44,299 nucleotides of DNA from an uncultured Bacteroidales bacterium (GTDB lineage: Bacteria > Bacteroidota > Bacteroidia > Bacteroidales > UBA932), in contig ONQC01000015.1 of the NCBI GenBank assembly GCA_900319855.1, forward strand, positions 1 through 44,299, given 5' to 3'. Shown here in pieces: positions 1 through 6,070 of this stretch. Under the pieces are notes generated by a model. That model had not been told where the DNA came from. It ran no database searches and saw only the letters and a program-made list of their open reading frames with translations. The position numbers and the translations under genes are program-made. Position 1 is the first letter of the stretch, and each line of letters opens with the position of its first letter.

Positions 1-2
1 TC

Positions 3-956
3 CACCGCCAGCCGGTCCAGTCAATTGACCCCAGTGACCAGCAGGTCATGGATACCATCAGTACCCAGACCCCGGGGGTCAAGATCCTCCTGCTGACGGA
101 CAATACATGGAAATACTACCGGGATCCCGCCGAGGCCCTCAAGAGCGAGGCCTTTACGCGGAACTGGAGCACCAATACCATCAACCCGTACAATACCTCC
201 CTTTCCGACCTTCCGGATGATATCCGCATCTGGGTGGCCGATACGCTGAGCGAGTACCATTGCCCGTATCAGACGAAGGTCTTTTCCGCCTTCGGCATCC
301 GCCATCGCCGTCGCCATCAGGGGGTCGACCTGCCATTGAAGACCGGTGATCCGATCGGCGCCGCTTTCGCCGGTCGCGTCCGTGTGTCCAATTATACGCG
401 GGGTTATGGCAACCTTGTCGTAATCCGTCATGAAAACGGTCTGGAGACCTATTATGCCCACCTTTCCAAGCGGGAAGTGGAGCCGGGCGACTGGGTCGAA
501 GCCGGACAGTTGATCGGTCTGGGCGGCTCTACCGGCCGTTCGACAGGGCCCCATCTCCATTTTGAGACCCGTTATGAGGGCTATGCCTTCGACCCCCAGT
601 GGCTGATCGATTTCGAAACGGGCGTGCTCCGTCACCGTCTCTTTGTCTTGAAAAAACGGTATCTGGATGCCAACAGCAAGTATGTGCCGGAATCCGAGGA
701 TGAAGAGTATGAGATCAATGTGGGAGACGAGCGTGACCGCGCCGTGGCCGATTCCATCGAGGCTGTCCGTGCCGCGGAACGGGAGAAGGCCGCCCGCGAG
801 GCCGCTGCTGCGCAATACTATAAGATCCGTTCAGGCGATACGCTCGGCAAGATTGCCCGTCGCTATGGTACGACGGTCAATGCCATCTGCCGCCTGAACC
901 CGGGCCTGACCGCCCGCACGACCCTTCGCGTCGGCCGCAGCATCCGGGTGAAATAG
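3..956 (+). CDS. M23 metallopeptidase with C-terminal LysM domain (5' end outside window)
   Basis: The frame is open to the left edge, so this is probably a 3' fragment; an internal ATG lies at 48 but the text around it reads like mid-protein. Numbering from that Met, a peptidase M23 (LytM/glycyl-glycine endopeptidase-like) domain spans about residues 75-190. It has the zinc ligands H90 and D94 of the HxxxD motif and H161 in the HLH motif, plus H138 in YYAHLS. A charged, Ala-rich linker (about 215-255) leads to a LysM peptidoglycan-binding domain at 257-302 (YKIRSGDTLGKIARRYG). The family cleaves peptide cross-links of peptidoglycan in the periplasm, and LysM tethers it to glycan strands. The ligands are intact, so an active enzyme is likely. 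The upstream signal sequence cannot be seen. Confidence 0.9.
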   Translation, partial: HRQPVQSIDPSDQQVMDTISTQTPGVKILLLTDNTWKYYRDPAEALKSEAFTRNWSTNTINPYNTSLSDLPDDIRIWVADTLSEYHCPYQTKVFSAFGIRHRRRHQGVDLPLKTGDPIGAAFAGRVRVSNYTRGYGNLVVIRHENGLETYYAHLSKREVEPGDWVEAGQLIGLGGSTGRSTGPHLHFETRYEGYAFDPQWLIDFETGVLRHRLFVLKKRYLDANSKYVPESEDEEYEINVGDERDRAVADSIEAVRAAEREKAAREAAAAQYYKIRSGDTLGKIARRYGTTVNAICRLNPGLTARTTLRVGRSIRVK

Positions 957-981
957 ATGTCCGGATGCCACGCGGCTTTTG

Positions 982-1101
982 ATGGGTCGTGTCCCGGCGT
1001 GCACCATCCTGTTGGGCGTGTTTCCTCCAAGTCAGGCGTGCCCCATCCTGTTGGGCGTGTTACCTCTAAGTCCGGTGTGCACCATCCTGTTGGGCGTGTT
1101 T
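982..1101. repeat. 39-bp tandem repeat, about 3.3 copies
   Basis: Near-identical units start at 996, 1035 and 1074; the third is cut short near 1101, and a degenerate partial unit (982-995) precedes the first. The core CACCATCCTGTTGGGCGTG is conserved, with one change in the middle copy. The period is a multiple of three, so a short frame (979-1179) reads a 13-residue repeat around TILLGVF. No start signal supports its expression. It sits between the M23 gene and a two-way terminator. Confidence 0.85.
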
Positions 1102-1129
1102 CGTATTTGGCTGATATTTAATAAGATAT

Positions 1130-1167
1130 GCAAAATGCCTGCACCGATTTCGGCGCAGGCATTTTGC
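1130..1167. terminator. Probable bidirectional terminator
   Basis: A perfect 13-bp inverted repeat (GCAAAATGCCTGC at 1130-1142, partner at 1155-1167) has an inner CCG/CGG pair and an ATTT loop. It lies downstream of both the M23 gene (+) and the HU-like gene (-). The minus-strand flank is more A/T-rich than the plus-strand flank, but neither has a long T run. Confidence 0.6.
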
Positions 1168-1225
1168 GTTATTGCTTAACTATTAATAGGTTACGTAGCA
1201 CGGTCAATCGTGCTTCGCAACCGGA

Positions 1226-2224
1226 TTACTCAGGGTAATGCAGGATCTCGAGCTCTTCGGGGGAGTAGAGCAGGCTGTCGATGAAGTCCGGGGCGACATG
1301 GGCCAGGATGACGAAGACCACCAGGGCCAGGACAAGCAGTCCGATCAGCCCGAGTCCAATCCAGAGCCATACCTTCCAGGCCGGACGTTTCCGGAGAGTC
1401 TCCGGTTCTACAGGTTGAGGCTTTTCGACCACAGTTTCTTTTATATCCGCCCCGACTGCGGGCTCTGGCTCCACAACGGGTTCCGGCTCAATAACCGGCT
1501 CGGGCTCCGGCTCTGCAATGGGCTCCGGCTCAACAACCGGCTCGGGCTCCGGCTCTGTAACCGGTTCCGGCTCGACAACCGGTTCGGGTTCTGGTTCTGC
1601 AATGGGTTCCGCTTCAACGACGGGAACAGACTGGGGTTCCTCGGCGGTTGTGGGCTTTTCTTCTACTTCTGGAACGGGAGCGGCCTCGGCTGCTTCAGGT
1701 TCGTCCAAAACCGCCTCGACGGCAGGGGCGGGCGTCGCTTTTTCGGCGAGGATGGCACGGAGCTGCTCCACCACGGAAGACACCTCTTCGGGGGTTTCCT
1801 GGTGGGTCTTCAGGGAAATCGGTTCCAGTCCGAAACCGGCGGGATAGATATCCAGGTCCTCATCCGCGACGAAAAAGAAATGGTTCTCGCGTGTCGCACG
1901 CAGTTTCCCGAGACCCGGGAAGACGATGGATTTCTTCTGTTTGAGTACATCCCGCATCTCCAGCAGGAAGTCCGTAACGATCCGCTGGGCTCGGTCATTC
2001 TCAATTCCGTTGCTGGCGGCATAGAAATCGACCAGCGAGGTATCCGTTTCATCGACGCGCTGGCGGAAGAACAACCGTCGGTAGGGCGGAAGGATGGTAT
2101 AACCCCTGTCGGCAAAAGAAGAGGGGACCATTTCGGCAACGAAAGTCCCGACCCCCGGGAGGGCCACTTCATCTTTGTCAAGGATCAATTCCTTGACCAT
2201 CTTTGACAGGAGATCGATATCCAT
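1226..2224 (-). CDS. HU-like (HU-CCDC81 type) DNA-binding protein with Glu-Pro repeats and C-terminal membrane anchor
   Basis: 332 residues from ATG 2224. An upstream in-frame TTG at 2251 lies inside the -7 promoter box, so the ATG is preferred. Residues 1-130 look like the two tandem HU-like folds found in Bacteroidota HU-CCDC81/SPOR proteins (note [11 protein letters not shown] at 20-30 and [12 protein letters not shown] at 100-111). A Glu/Ala/Pro linker contains an [13 protein letters not shown]-type repeat (about 205-256). One transmembrane helix (about 285-309) is followed by a 22-residue tail. No SPOR domain is present, unlike longer relatives. The expected topology puts the DNA-binding part in the cytoplasm and the short tail in the periplasm, suggesting nucleoid-to-membrane tethering; that role is inference. 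The gene is monocistronic, with its own promoter and the terminator at 1130-1167. Confidence 0.8.
   Translation of the reverse strand: MDIDLLSKMVKELILDKDEVALPGVGTFVAEMVPSSFADRGYTILPPYRRLFFRQRVDETDTSLVDFYAASNGIENDRAQRIVTDFLLEMRDVLKQKKSIVFPGLGKLRATRENHFFFVADEDLDIYPAGFGLEPISLKTHQETPEEVSSVVEQLRAILAEKATPAPAVEAVLDEPEAAEAAPVPEVEEKPTTAEEPQSVPVVEAEPIAEPEPEPVVEPEPVTEPEPEPVVEPEPIAEPEPEPVIEPEPVVEPEPAVGADIKETVVEKPQPVEPETLRKRPAWKVWLWIGLGLIGLLVLALVVFVILAHVAPDFIDSLLYSPEELEILHYPE
1457..1612 (-). repeat. In-frame repeat coding Glu-Pro-rich linker
   Basis: The DNA alternates GGCTC/CGGCTC blocks with a period near 36-48 bases, encoding EP(EP)2VVEPEPV-like units. Such tracts expand and contract easily, so linker length may vary between strains. 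Confidence 0.7.
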
Positions 2225-2248
2225 AAAGCTTGTTTTGCTTACGACTAA

Positions 2249-2256
2249 CAAAGATA
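2249..2256 (-). promoter_or_regulatory. -7 promoter box for the HU-like gene
   Basis: The minus strand reads TATCTTTG, an exact match to the Bacteroidota -7 consensus TAnnTTTG. It lies 24 bases upstream of the ATG at 2224. No convincing -33 TTG is seen at the expected distance. Confidence 0.6.
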
Positions 2257-2277
2257 GGAAAAAAAACAGAAAAATAT

Positions 2278-2307
2278 TTGGAGATACAGAAAAATGTAGT
2301 ACCTTTG
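2278..2307 (+). promoter_or_regulatory. Promoter of tRNA-Asn
   Basis: TTG at 2278-2280, a 19-base spacer, then TACCTTTG at 2300-2307: a textbook Bacteroidota promoter. A small hairpin (TCCCGA 2311-2316 with TCGGGA 2325-2330) lies in the leader before the tRNA. Confidence 0.8.
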
Positions 2308-2363
2308 CAATCCCGAAAAGGAAATCGGGACTGGTAATAACAAAGAGCCAGCGCTAACAAAAT

Positions 2364-2440
2364 TCCTCCTTAGCTCAGTTGGTTAGAGCACCTGACTGTT
2401 AATCAGGGGGTCGTAGGTTCAAGTCCTACAGGGGGAGCCA
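2364..2440 (+). tRNA. tRNA-Asn (anticodon GTT), CCA encoded
   Basis: A full cloverleaf is visible: acceptor TCCTCCT pairs with AGGGGGA, the D arm is GCTC/GAGC, the anticodon arm CCTGA-CTGTTAA-TCAGG carries GTT, and the T arm is GTAGG-TTCAAGT-CCTAC. The discriminator base is G and the 3' CCA is encoded. It has its own promoter and a rho-independent terminator. Confidence 0.97.
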
Positions 2441-2444
2441 AATT

Positions 2445-2485
2445 GGACAAATCGGTAAAATTATCGGTTTGTCCTTTTTCTTTTT
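2445..2485 (+). terminator. Rho-independent terminator after tRNA-Asn
   Basis: GGACAAA (2445-2451) pairs with TTTGTCC (2468-2474), followed by a T-rich tail CTTTTTCTTTTT. It ends the tRNA-Asn transcript. Confidence 0.85.
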
Positions 2486-2591
2486 CGATATAATTTTTCT
2501 CCGTATTTCATTGAAGTTGAACACCTTGGATATAATTGACATTTTCGGTTGGTGAAACACCAAGTAAGTATTTGATTTATTTATATTTATG

Positions 2592-2625
2592 ACTACTTTA
2601 TTGAAACCGGTTTCAATAAAGTAGT
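2592..2625. repeat. Perfect 34-bp palindrome in front of transposase start
   Basis: ACTACTTTATTGAAACC (2592-2608) is followed with no spacer by its exact reverse complement (2609-2625). It ends three bases before the ATG at 2629. In RNA it would fold over the start region; in DNA it could be a transposase or operator site, or two abutted element ends. Confidence 0.9.
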
Positions 2626-2628
2626 GAT

Positions 2629-2994
2629 ATGCCGAAAATAAGGAGACGTCAAAGATGCCCCAAATGTGGCTCTTTGAGTATCATTCGTTGGGGCCTTAGG
2701 GAGGGTCGCCAAAGGTATAAATGCCAGGATTGCGGAGCATCATTTGTCAAACATAAAGAAGGTGTTAGCAGAAGCAACAGGCTCGTCTGGTTCCGTAAAT
2801 GGGTTCTTGGCAAGCAAACCATTGAAGATATAGCGTGCGATAGCGGATATAGTGCTCGCCAGCTCCACAGATGGTTCGACGGCTACGGCTCACCGCTGCG
2901 GGGGGCTCCGGGAAATGGCCCTCCTCGCGGCGGCCGTCACCAACCACTTTTGTCAAGGTTACCAACCGTTTTTGTCAATTATACCACACCTTGA
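2629..2994 (+). pseudogene. Truncated transposase, N-terminal zinc-ribbon and helix-turn-helix portion
   Basis: Residues 1-86 resemble the start of Bacteroidota transposases with an N-terminal zinc ribbon: CPKCGS at 9-14 and CQDCGA at 33-38 supply four cysteines. An HTH-like stretch follows (KQTIEDIACDSGYSARQLHRW). After the FDGY motif, near base 2887, the reading changes to a GC-rich, Pro/Gly-rich sequence unlike the family, and the frame stops at 2994. The catalytic DDE/MULE core of roughly 200 further residues is missing. This is a dead insertion-sequence remnant or a rearranged end. The AT-rich first 250 bases differ sharply in composition from the neighbours, consistent with acquisition from outside. 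Confidence 0.75.
2939..2982. repeat. Two 22-bp direct repeats at the element junction
   Basis: Two tandem 22-base units begin at 2939 and 2961. Both start ACCAACC and share TTTTGTCAA with a few differences. They lie just after the GC-rich block that replaces the transposase body and may mark the end of a mobile element. Confidence 0.6.
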
Positions 2995-3051
2995 ACCCTA
3001 TCTTCCAAATCTTTGCAAAACTTACAATGATTTGGAAATCGTCGGAAAAGC

Positions 3052-3951
3052 TTACGGATTATGCGTCTTCCTGGGTTCCATGTGAATGATGATGTGGGAC
3101 TCCTTGCCAAAGCGATCCTTGAAACGCCTTTCCACTTCTGATGCCTTTTCGTGGGCGCTTTCCAGCGTGAGCTTCCCGTCCAGACGGATGTGCACCTCCG
3201 CGGCAATGTGGTTGCCGATGCGGCGAGTCCTAAGGTTATGAGGGTCCTCAACACCTTCTACGGCGCTGATAATCCGGAGCATTTCCTGCTCCATATCCGT
3301 CGGCAGCGAGCTGTCCGTGAGTTCCCCGAAGGACGGTCCCAGCAGGTCCCAGGCCACCTTTACCAGCATGGCACCCACCACGATGGACGCCAGCGGATCC
3401 AGCACCGTCCATCTCTCCCCAAGGACGATTGCCCCGCCTATGCCGATAGCCGTTCCTATGGAACTCAGGGCATCGGACCGATGATGCCACGCATTGGCCT
3501 CCAGTGCCGGAGAATTGAGCTTGCGACCCTTAATCCGGGTGTATTGGAAGAGGATTTCCTTCGTGATGATGGATATCAGCGCCGCCCACAGGGCAATCTT
3601 ACCGGGGCTTGGAAGGTCCTCTCCCTGCAGCCAGCTCGCAAGCTTGGTGGCACCGCTTACCACAATGCCCACCGCAGCCGCAGCCAGAGCCAGGCCGATA
3701 AAAAGCGTTGCCAGCGTCTCAAACTTGCCGTGTCCATAGTCATGGCCCTCATCCTGCGGCCGGGCAGAGACACGCACAAACACAAGAACGACAATATCCG
3801 TAACAAAGTCCGACAACGAATGCACCGCATCCGACACCATGGCGGCGCTGTGCCCTGCCACCCCGGCCAGCGCCTTCAGCCCCACCAGCAGCAGATTCAC
3901 AACGCTACCCGCCAGGGTAACCCGTGTTATTTCATCTTCACGTTTCTTCAC
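3052..3951 (-). CDS. Cation diffusion facilitator (CDF) family metal exporter
   Basis: Exports a divalent metal (Zn, Fe, Mn or similar) from the cytoplasm in exchange for protons. I choose the GTG at 3951 (first residues MKKREDEITRV); a TTG two codons upstream overlaps a possible -7 box, and no in-frame ATG fits. The 299-residue length is normal. Metal-site motifs are seen: DAVHSLSD with D41, H44 and D48; HDYGHGKFE (70-78); and HHRSD with H156 and D160. About six membrane helices are followed by the usual C-terminal cytoplasmic metal-binding ferredoxin-like domain (about 205-290), rich in His and Glu. It stands alone between transposon and gene remnants. Metal specificity cannot be read from the sequence. 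Confidence 0.92.
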   Translation of the reverse strand: MKKREDEITRVTLAGSVVNLLLVGLKALAGVAGHSAAMVSDAVHSLSDFVTDIVVLVFVRVSARPQDEGHDYGHGKFETLATLFIGLALAAAAVGIVVSGATKLASWLQGEDLPSPGKIALWAALISIITKEILFQYTRIKGRKLNSPALEANAWHHRSDALSSIGTAIGIGGAIVLGERWTVLDPLASIVVGAMLVKVAWDLLGPSFGELTDSSLPTDMEQEMLRIISAVEGVEDPHNLRTRRIGNHIAAEVHIRLDGKLTLESAHEKASEVERRFKDRFGKESHIIIHMEPRKTHNP

Positions 3952-3999
3952 ATGCAAAAATAGTGTAGTGTAGCCGCATTGAAAATATAAATGCTGGCC

Positions 4000-4241
4000 T
4001 TAATCCGCGTAAACGGGGCGGATGGCCAGCCCTTCGTATTTGAGTTTGCCATTCCCCGCTCCGAACAGCAAGTCATGTCTTTCGCCGCAGGAAAACGTTA
4101 TTCCGTTAATGGCGTTATCATATGAGGCGGTCCAATACCACTGCTCATACCAGGTCTGCGCTCCCACGATTACCAACGCTGCAGGAAGGAAGAGGTAGCC
4201 AATCCGGCAACCCACAGGCTACGTTTGAGAAGATAGTCCAT
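4000..4241 (-). pseudogene. Broken FISUMP-type (Fibrobacter succinogenes major paralogous domain-like) surface protein gene
   Basis: The minus strand has an ATG at 4241 that opens a 23-codon frame with a signal-like start (MDYLLKRSLWVAG) and stops at 4170. A different frame then runs from about 4215 to the stop at 4000. It encodes GYLFLPA, then YWTASYDNAINGITFS, ending GLAIRPV, which resembles the C-terminal end of FISUMP/DUF1566-type domains. The middle of the usual protein is absent and the two pieces are out of frame. I read this as a decayed gene that kept its promoter. The domain match is by eye only. Confidence 0.45.
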
Positions 4242-4257
4242 TTTCGGTTTGTTTTTA

Positions 4258-4265
4258 CAAATATA
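4258..4265 (-). promoter_or_regulatory. -7 promoter box in front of the FISUMP remnant
   Basis: The minus strand reads TATATTTG, a TAnnTTTG match, 16 bases upstream of the ATG at 4241. Confidence 0.5.
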
Positions 4266-4286
4266 GAGATTATTACTAAGTACCTG

Positions 4287-4422
4287 TATCTTTATCGGGT
4301 CCATCTATCCAATTATCAATGAACATTACTATCTTGAGAATGTCTCACCAGGTGTTCAACGATTCGACGCTCGGGGGAGCTCCTCAGAATCAAGCACTTG
4401 CAGCAATGCAAGTGCTTTTCTT
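4287..4422 (+). ncRNA. Possible small RNA or short transcript of unknown function
   Basis: A near-consensus -7 box (TATCTTTA, 4287-4294) precedes about 120 bases with no credible coding frame. The stretch ends in a strong rho-independent terminator (4392-4422). No known RNA family is recognised. The call rests only on the orphan terminator and a weak promoter. Confidence 0.2.
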
Positions 4423-4425
4423 TTT
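4392..4425 (+). terminator. Orphan rho-independent terminator
   Basis: AAGCACTTGCA (4392-4402) and TGCAAGTGCTT (4407-4417) form an 11-bp perfect stem with a GCAA tetraloop, followed by TTCTTTTT. The T run faces plus, although no plus-strand gene is obvious upstream. Its A-rich other flank may also serve the convergent lipoprotein gene. Confidence 0.75.
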
Positions 4426-4450
4426 ATCGACGGTCGCAGTTTTGTGGGTT

Positions 4451-4888
4451 TTATTTGTACCGGTGGAAGGTATACGTGGTCGGGGCTCCGAAGGACTCCT
4501 TCTGGAGGACCAGCCGCGTCCGGGTCATTTCCAGGACCTTATAGGTGCCGGACAGGCGCATTTCATAGTTAAGCCCCTGCGTGAGCCAGAGCGTCTTCTT
4601 GAAGCTGATCAGCTTCTTGGAAGCGTTGTAGGAAAACTGGGAGCCGTCGACATCCACATCCTTGAGGTCAAACTGCGTGAAACTGCCTTTCTTGGCCAGC
4701 GCGATCCGGGGCTCGCTCAGGGACAGATAGAAATGGACGCCGGAATAATCGACTTGATTCCGGGAGTCCAGCGCCCATACGCCGTAAATGGCGCCCGTAA
4801 AGTCTCCGGTATGATTGACACGCGGCACGCTGCAGGACGCCAGCAGGGCAAGACAGGCGGCTATTGCCGCAAATAAGAATTTCTTCAT
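4451..4888 (-). CDS. Small lipoprotein, lipocalin-like fold suspected
   Basis: 145 residues from ATG 4888; an in-frame ATG at 4900 would add MDPA and is less signal-like. A lipoprotein signal (MKKFLFAAIAACLALLASC) has a lipobox ending in C19, so the mature protein should be anchored in the inner or outer membrane. The remainder alternates short hydrophobic strands and turns (VWALDS, FSYNASKKLISF, MRLSGTYKVLEM, TRLVLQK), like the lipocalin-type domains common in Bacteroidota lipoproteins. No catalytic motif is seen and I do not recognise a named family. It is monocistronic. Function unknown. Confidence 0.7.
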   Translation of the reverse strand: MKKFLFAAIAACLALLASCSVPRVNHTGDFTGAIYGVWALDSRNQVDYSGVHFYLSLSEPRIALAKKGSFTQFDLKDVDVDGSQFSYNASKKLISFKKTLWLTQGLNYEMRLSGTYKVLEMTRTRLVLQKESFGAPTTYTFHRYK

Positions 4889-5048
4889 AGCAGGATCCAT
4901 CTTTAGACGTTTGACAAGTTAGCAATAATATCGGTAATAAACAACCGATCCGGTAGATGACCGCGTTCTTTATCTTGACGAATGTCTCAATGCGGTCCGG
5001 AAAGAAGGATGCTTACAGCTTACAATGCAGTCAAAAAACGGCTTTGTC

Positions 5049-5079
5049 TTGGAATCTTCCTTCTGAATTTCTATCTTTG
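5049..5079 (+). promoter_or_regulatory. Promoter of the membrane-protein gene at 5095
   Basis: TTG at 5049-5051, a 20-base spacer, and TATCTTTG at 5072-5079. Transcription should start near 5085, leaving a leader of only about 10 bases and ruling out longer in-frame starts upstream. Confidence 0.75.
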
Positions 5080-5094
5080 AGAGAGTCAAGGTGC

Positions 5095-5745
5095 ATGAAT
5101 ATGAAAGAGTTCCTTTCCAACCTCCTGTCGGTCGTGCTGGGTATCGCCATTACCTTTGCGGTACAGGCCATCATCGACCGGTCGCAAACGAAAAAAGATA
5201 TCCGGGCTGCCCTGGAGCTGGTCCGCACGGAACTCGGCACGAATATCGACGACATCGGCGTCATGACCGACTACCTGAATCAGGAGCGGGCGGCCGCCCG
5301 TTATTTCATCGACCATCGTCATACGCTGGACTCATGCCCCGCGGACTCCGTCAGCCATCATAGCGGCATCCTCTTTGCCGACGCCTCCATCTCCATCAGC
5401 AGCGATGCCCTGGAACTGCTGAAAAACTCTTCGATGTTTCCGAAGATCGGCGATCAGTCCCTGTCCATGAAAATCATCCGTGCCTATGACACCAGCCAGT
5501 CGATTGCAGCGGTATTGAATCAGCATGTCATCGACCGGAACAACCATTTTGAAGCAACGATCAATGAAAAGACGGCGGCACTCTATGCCTCCGACGGTTT
5601 CATTTCCATCCGGGATTATATCAAGACGGACTATGGCTATTATGCCTTAAGCCGGATCACGAGCCTGGCCGACATCGAGGCGTATGCCGATATTTCGGAT
5701 ATAGAAGATGCCATCGCCGCCATCAGCACTTATTTGAAAGACTGA
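5095..5745 (+). CDS. Uncharacterised single-pass membrane protein
   Basis: 216 residues from ATG 5095. The open frame extends upstream to 4957, but the promoter at 5049-5079 shows translation must start at 5095 or at the ATG at 5101. Residues 4-26 form a membrane helix (FLSNLLSVVLGIAITFAVQ). A long mostly helical domain follows (about 30-216), rich in charged residues, including KKDIRAALELVRTELGTNI and a second helical part ending in DAIAAISTYLKD. The plan resembles small Bacteroidota proteins with one N-terminal anchor and an extracytoplasmic helical bundle (DUF6090-like); that match is uncertain. No catalytic residues stand out. The 56-residue ORF at 5769 follows closely and may be co-transcribed. 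Confidence 0.75.
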   Translation: MNMKEFLSNLLSVVLGIAITFAVQAIIDRSQTKKDIRAALELVRTELGTNIDDIGVMTDYLNQERAAARYFIDHRHTLDSCPADSVSHHSGILFADASISISSDALELLKNSSMFPKIGDQSLSMKIIRAYDTSQSIAAVLNQHVIDRNNHFEATINEKTAALYASDGFISIRDYIKTDYGYYALSRITSLADIEAYADISDIEDAIAAISTYLKD

Positions 5746-5768
5746 ATAACCCTAAAACCTCCCATATC

Positions 5769-5939
5769 ATGTCTACGATCAAACGCGGTACTCCTTCCAA
5801 AGTGATCATTGTTCCCCGTCCCGGGAACACGTCCTCTTCTTCTGCTGAAACAAACACTTCGGAGCAGATTCCGGAGACCCCCGAGACGGAAGAAAAAAAG
5901 CTGGAACCCGTCCAGCCCGAAACGCCCAAGGAGAAATAG
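5769..5939 (+). CDS. Small disordered acidic protein (56 residues), hypothetical
   Basis: ATG 5769 opens a 56-codon frame ending at 5939. The product begins MSTIKRGTPSKVIIVPRPGN, then becomes a low-complexity Ser/Thr/Glu/Pro stretch ending in ETPKEK, so it is likely unstructured. An A-rich segment (CCTAAAACCTCCC) precedes the ATG, as is common for Bacteroidota initiation. It lies 23 bases after the membrane-protein gene in the same direction. No homolog is recognised, and a non-coding alternative is possible. Confidence 0.45.
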   Translation: MSTIKRGTPSKVIIVPRPGNTSSSSAETNTSEQIPETPETEEKKLEPVQPETPKEK

Positions 5940-5963
5940 CCAATCCGGCAGATCCCATTGATT

Positions 5964-6009
5964 CCGGCTGGTCCCGCGATGCGTCAATGCCAAAGTTTCC
6001 ACCAGCCGG
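5964..6009. other. Inverted repeat upstream of the dehydratase gene
   Basis: CCGGCTGGT (5964-5972) and ACCAGCCGG (6001-6009) are exact complements separated by 28 bases. No T run follows. It may be an operator or leader fold for the dehydratase/permease pair, which has no clear TAnnTTTG box of its own. Confidence 0.4.
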
Positions 6010-6070
6010 CGTTGGCGGTCGTGCGCATGATCCGGATGAATTCTCCTTTGTCTGAGCCTCACTATCCAAT

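Noticed and set aside
982-1101. CRISPR array
   Set aside because: Units are directly abutted with no variable spacers, and no cas genes are present.
979-1179. 66-codon frame across the 39-bp repeats as a real small protein
   Set aside because: No initiation signal or promoter. The frame is a by-product of a repeat length divisible by three, and it runs into the terminator hairpin.
1238-2206. Plus-strand frame with Asn/Arg/Leu/Gly repeats ([11 protein letters not shown])
   Set aside because: It is the reverse reading of the EP-repeat codons of the HU-like gene.
4340-4385. Fragment resembling a tRNA T arm, a possible integration scar
   Set aside because: GGTGTTCAACGATTCGAC does not pair as a T arm, and no cloverleaf can be completed.
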